Part shown: piece by piece, positions 59,976 to 64,000 of the stretch | Numbering within the stretch: the first letter of the stretch is position 1 | Layout: every line of letters begins with the position of its first letter | Assembly: GCA_000469685.2 (NCBI GenBank) | Contig: LS997563.1 | Span: forward strand, 2,686,781-2,750,780 | DNA from: Haemonchus contortus | Taxonomy: Eukaryota; Nematoda; Chromadorea; Rhabditida; Trichostrongylidae | Direction of reading: 5' to 3' | Length of the DNA: 64,000 nucleotides | The notes under the pieces: model-generated | Databases searched by the model: none | Seen by the model: only the letters and a program-made list of their open reading frames with translations | What the model was told of the DNA's origin: nothing | Program-made: the position numbers and the translations under genes

Positions 59976-61015
59976 GTAGGTTCTTGAGCGTGTAAGCTAT
60001 CCGGAAACATTTCAGGCTTCGCAATCTTTCCTATCTGATCGCGGAACAATTGAAAAACACTAGAAGCAAAATTGCCCGGCTGAGTAATCACTCCTTTGAA
60101 AAATAATGAGAAAATGATGGAAAAAGGAAATGATATGGCGTGACGCACAAATGAAATCCGAAGAAATGACAGACGGTGAACGTCTTGTGGTTTTCGAAGC
60201 AAACTCACAACGACTTTCCGAGATAGAATTTTTTCATGATTTTTGTGGAATGACGCACAAAGGTGGCCGTTTACAAGCTCAAAAGATTGCTCACATACCA
60301 GGCGGAACAGCTGATTGGTCTCATAATGGGAAAATTATGAGAGGGTCGAGTAAACATATGAACCAGATGGTCAATTACCACAAGTTGTTGCTGTAAACTT
60401 CGTATATTTCAACCTACAGACTTCCTTGTTAGGAGGTTGCCTCTATTACATGATGTAGGAAATAAAAAATGAAAGCCTCCGCGATTCTGGCTACATGCCA
60501 AGAGGGTATGAAGGAAGTCACTCGATGAGAAGTTGTCAGCAGCATCTCTAATGCATTTATAGATATTAATGGCGCCTCACATGGTAAATGCATTACTTGC
60601 CCTTACATTTCCCTCAATACGCTTCGGATACTCCATATCACCTCTTCCCTGTCCATGTTGGTTGAAAGAAAACATTACAAATGTAAGGACAGTACTTATG
60701 AAGTAGTCTAGACAGCTCGAGAAAACGGACCTAAGTTCCGGCATCCTTTTCTAGGATGAGCCGTGTGGACCAAATCCTTTGGAAAACTCAAATTTTCCAC
60801 CAAAGCGTGTGATAGTAATGAGCTTTTTTGCCAAAGGACTTCTCGAAACCGCGTGTTCCAGTTGCTAATTAACACTTTGAGGTTACCCGAAGGCTTCAAA
60901 GCAGTTCCAGTAAGTCTATCTAAGCAGATAAAGGCATTCCCCATCGGACAGGAACAGCTTTTTACAAAGGTCTTATATTAACAAAACATTCCAGTGTATG
61001 GAGAATTTTTGGGCA

Positions 61016-61235
61016 CAGATAGTGTAATCCATGGGGCGCAATATGATATGCATAATCACATATGAGGATCGAATCCCTGAGCAACACCTACCCACGCTCC
61101 TCCATCCCTTCGGGATTGGACATTTATTACCATGTTCGTAAAGAGGATTTATTACCATATCCGTAAATGCACTATATTGTAGATGGGGTGGCCACCGTGA
61201 ACCAATATTAAGGCCACATAAGCATTAAAAACGGC
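61016..61235 (+). mobile_element. tRNA-derived SINE, strongly diverged
   Basis: AGGATCGAATCCCTG occupies the box B position, and GGTGGCCACCGTG ... AAGGCCACATAAGCATTA matches the distal body. Confidence 0.5.
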
Positions 61236-62098
61236 CATAAAGGAAACGACAAGCTTGTTCGTTGCTATGTATTGTTCGAAAAAAATTGCCTTCTCATGTT
61301 ACCCATCAAACAGCCATTCTGGACTCGTGGAAAAACGCTCATTTAATCCTTCGGCGTTTCTTTGGTTATGAAACCAATGAATTTTCTTCAGACGAGCTAT
61401 CAAGAAAGGAAAAAAGGGAAAATCATTGAAAATCACAAGAAGGAAAAATTGCTGATATTTAGCACAAAGTGCTTCATTTCATTTTTTTATTAATTTTACT
61501 TTGCTACTAAAGAATCAAGTAGCCTCCAGGTAGGAGACTATACTGTTATCAATACTGTCATCTCAATGGGTCTGTATTAACATTCAGGAAGCCACTAGTA
61601 ACGTATCGAATCTGCACCGGAAGGTTTGTAGCGAAAAAATCGGAAACTACGAGCGGGTGTAGATAATCGCAATAATCTCTAGTTATCATTAGCAGCAACT
61701 TGTTATTTCCTTGACGGCGTAACATGGACGGCTACACCTCCACCTGTAATCAACGGACCGGAAATGTTCAAATGCGCTCAATCAGATACAATTTTCGATA
61801 ATACTGCTTTTTAGTAGGGGAAACCCTGGCTCCAAGTGGCGTCCTTCGGAAGGATCATAGAAAACGGGAGCTTCCAGTTGTCCATTAGCAAATAGTCCTA
61901 CAGTAGTAAGGAAGTCCCTTAACTGTGCGATAAAAGAACGTTTACATCCGCGGCAGCCAAGATATCTCGAGCGAGAAATTCGAGAAGTCAGGATGCGCCG
62001 TCATGTTCGTAGCTGTGCAGACCGGTAGGCAAAAATCACAATCTAAGAGATTAAGGAGGATCTCAATGAAAGCAATGCCAATGAAAATATTACATGAC

Positions 62099-62346
62099 TA
62101 CAGGGTGACCCACATGAAGTGTGACGCAGAAAACTAGCATCAAAATTATGTGAGGAGATGCAAGCATCCAACCTCTTTTTGAAGTTTCCAAGAGAGCGCG
62201 CAATCACTTTCATCTCACGCTTCTACAAGAGAGCTTTTTTCAAAGAGTTCAAAGAGCTGTGTCTGAAAGCCCAGGCTTTTTGCTCCAGAATCGTCCATAC
62301 AACAAAATCCATAGGATTGAGATCCAGGAATCTTAAGGTGGAACCT
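62099..62346 (-). mobile_element. Mariner-type transposase relic, 3' end only
   Basis: The minus strand reads LDLNPMDFVVWTILEQKAW, then LNSLKKALL, a stop, and SLGNFKKRLDACI in the same frame. DLNPMDF carries the third catalytic Asp of the DD34D mariner triad, and the FxKRLxAC pattern is the usual C-terminus. The end of the element is probably at 62099 (TA followed by CAGGGTGACCCAC). The other end is cut off abruptly where a SINE begins at about 62352. Confidence 0.7.
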
Positions 62347-62351
62347 GGTGG

Positions 62352-62695
62352 GCGGTAGAGGTGGTGTAGTGGCAAATGGCGCGCTCACACCCGTGGCCAC
62401 GGGTTTGAGTACCTGATCGATAGAGTTAAAGCTTACCCTCTCAGTGTTGAAGTTTTCGAGAACACTCAGGACAACAGAGTCTTCCATCCCCGTGGGGTCG
62501 GTGAAGTGGTTCCAGGCTCGTCTGGGAGGACAGAAGCACTGACTTCTACGTCGGCTGGCCACCGCAAGTCATTGTATAGGCCACAACGCACCCATTACGC
62601 CACTACGATTCTGAATTGAAGTCGAATGCGAGACGCACGACTCAGGCGGGATTGATTAGGGCCCGAAGACTTCATCCATCATCTTTTATGGATAT
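62352..62695 (+). mobile_element. tRNA-derived SINE, full length, abutting a mariner relic
   Basis: GAGGTGGTGTAGTGGCAAAT, GGCCACGGGTTTGAGTACCT (box B mutated), an insertion of about 50 bases in the middle, then GGCTGGCCACCGCAAGTCAT and the tail with GAATTGAAGTCGAATGCGAG. Confidence 0.8.
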
Positions 62696-62995
62696 ATCTA
62701 TTTATTCATTACATGAGGTAGACCTTATACGGGGAGCAATGATCAAGACGAGTTTCATCCAAGCACTTTATATGGACGTGGAATATTACAACTGAGAGAA
62801 CAACAGAATGGGCAACCGAAGTAGTGATCTAACTTGTTGTGAAAGGGAATATGAGAATACTTTGCGGAGCCAAGCGCCTATCTACAACGCTCTCAAAATT
62901 TTCGGCACTGAGTGCTGAAGCTTTGACTTTATCCAATCTGAAGCAGTCCAAACCAGCTCTGAATGTGAAAAATTGAATCGTATGCTGAGCATGAC

Positions 62996-63072
62996 ACGCC
63001 GGATGTAACGATTCGATCTCCAGACCATTCTTGCGTACTAATGCTCCCCTTGCCACTACATCAAACGCCCAC
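62996..63072 (-). mobile_element. tRNA-derived SINE, head fragment
   Basis: The reverse complement reads GATGTAGTGGCAAGGGGAGC and TGGAGATCGAATCGTTACAT. Only the promoter region is left. Confidence 0.55.
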
Positions 63073-64000
63073 GTAAAATTTACTATTCATATTTATTCAC
63101 TGGGTTGCTTCTGGTCATCAAAGATCACGGCCTAAACACTTGATCAGGACCGATGGTGAGACCTGTCATGAGAATGAATGGTGTTTCAGAGGAAAACTAG
63201 TAAATTCTATGAGCTGTGGTGGTGCTGATACTAGTATTAGAAAGAAGAAGAACAAATAAGCACGTCACAGCATGGGAAATGACTCATGTTTGCTCCCTTG
63301 GCCGTATTGCATCGCTCCTTCTTGATATGATAATCACATAATCCATAGGATATTACTGATGGGCGTGCCTACGAAACACTCAACATGAGAAGGAAATCCA
63401 CCTTAAAAGGAACAGCACGTACTGTGAGTAGTCTCTTCGATCCTAAATTAGCCTACGAGGCTTATGTGGGCGACCCTGTCAGCTCGACCATAGTTCAAAG
63501 TCACTCCAAATCCCTGGCATCAAGGATTATCCCATGTCCCATCCTAGGAATCTGGCACAAATCTGTTGGAGAGTTGAGCAATTAGTGAAGGCTGAGTTGT
63601 TCACGGTCAGTGGGATCTTACCTTCGTTCCGTAAAAGCCAATAACGACCAGATCTTGTGGAAATGGTAAGTTACTAAGTGATAACAGGGACTCAAGTCTC
63701 AGGAGAGAAACGTAGTAAAGTGTGATTGAGTTAAAGTAAGTTGTGAGTGGCTTTAACAATACTCCGTTACTACAATTCACCAAGATTCGTCAACTCTTTC
63801 GATACAGCACGCCCAGCAGCATTCTTTCGTAGAGAGAAATACAAATTAACCTACAATATAGAAGAATTCAAAGTTGGCAAGCAGAATGATTTTTAATGAA
63901 ACTTTCTGGCTCTTATTACTACTGAGCTTTCGTGAAGTTCTAATTTTTTGTTCCATTCAGAGGGAGGGTGTGGTGACGGGGCTAGGAAGATAAAAGTTCT
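63073..64000. other. Gene-free window end
   Basis: No exon or element recognised. Confidence 0.4.

Larger units (their letters stand above)
58566..62098. other. Gene-free apart from repeat fragments
   Basis: Contains repeat R copy 4 and a diverged SINE. An 88-codon plus frame at 60130-60396 has no recognisable domain. Confidence 0.4.

Noticed and set aside
1..64000. CRISPR arrays, operons, ribosome-binding sites or prophage
   Set aside because: Spliced genes, SINEs and LINEs show a eukaryotic genome; no regular spacer-repeat array is present.

Overview
This is eukaryotic DNA, most likely from a clade V strongylid (hookworm-like or Haemonchus-like) nematode. It is AT-rich, has short exons with TTTCAG-type 3' splice sites, has candidate spliced-leader acceptors a few tens of bases before start codons, and is crowded with decayed nematode-type mobile elements. 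There are no long bacterial-style genes. Nearly all long open frames outside the genes below look like chance frames.

Three protein genes could be rebuilt exon by exon, all on the minus strand. (1) 27199-18498 is a complete 22-exon gene for an 862-residue LDL-receptor-family protein: signal peptide, eight LDL-A repeats, two EGF modules, a six-bladed YWTD propeller, a third EGF, one membrane segment and a tail with FDNPIY. Its size and order are those of VLDLR/LDLR and of the nematode yolk receptor RME-2, not of the giant LRP/megalin proteins. (2) 42910-41360 is a five-exon gene for a 154-residue single-pass membrane protein. (3) 58539-54413 is a five-exon gene for a diverged paralogue of about 203 residues. 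Genes 2 and 3 share an R-S-I-K juxtamembrane motif, a downstream helix and an intron position. They may be KCNE/MiRP-like (MPS) potassium-channel accessory subunits; that identity is inference.

Layout: 1-12 kb is a gene-poor repeat field dominated by a tRNA-derived SINE. 13-16 kb holds an RTE retrotransposon relic and a second tRNA-like repeat. 18.5-27.2 kb is the receptor gene. 28-33 kb has a CR1-like LINE 3' end plus SINEs. 34.7-37.6 kb has a 440-bp near-perfect palindrome, degenerate tandem repeats, a LINE relic and a solo LTR. 41.3-42.9 kb is the first small membrane-protein gene. 43-51 kb carries a dispersed 300-bp repeat and a 128-bp-period tandem array beside a (TG)n tract. 52-53.6 kb has two inverted-repeat elements set among CA microsatellites. 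54.4-58.5 kb is the second membrane-protein gene, with a Tc1-like relic in its first intron. 59-64 kb has more repeats, a mariner relic and SINEs.

Nothing suggests that the receptor and the small membrane proteins act together. All exon models were read by eye from splice signals, reading phase and protein family pattern, without transcript data.
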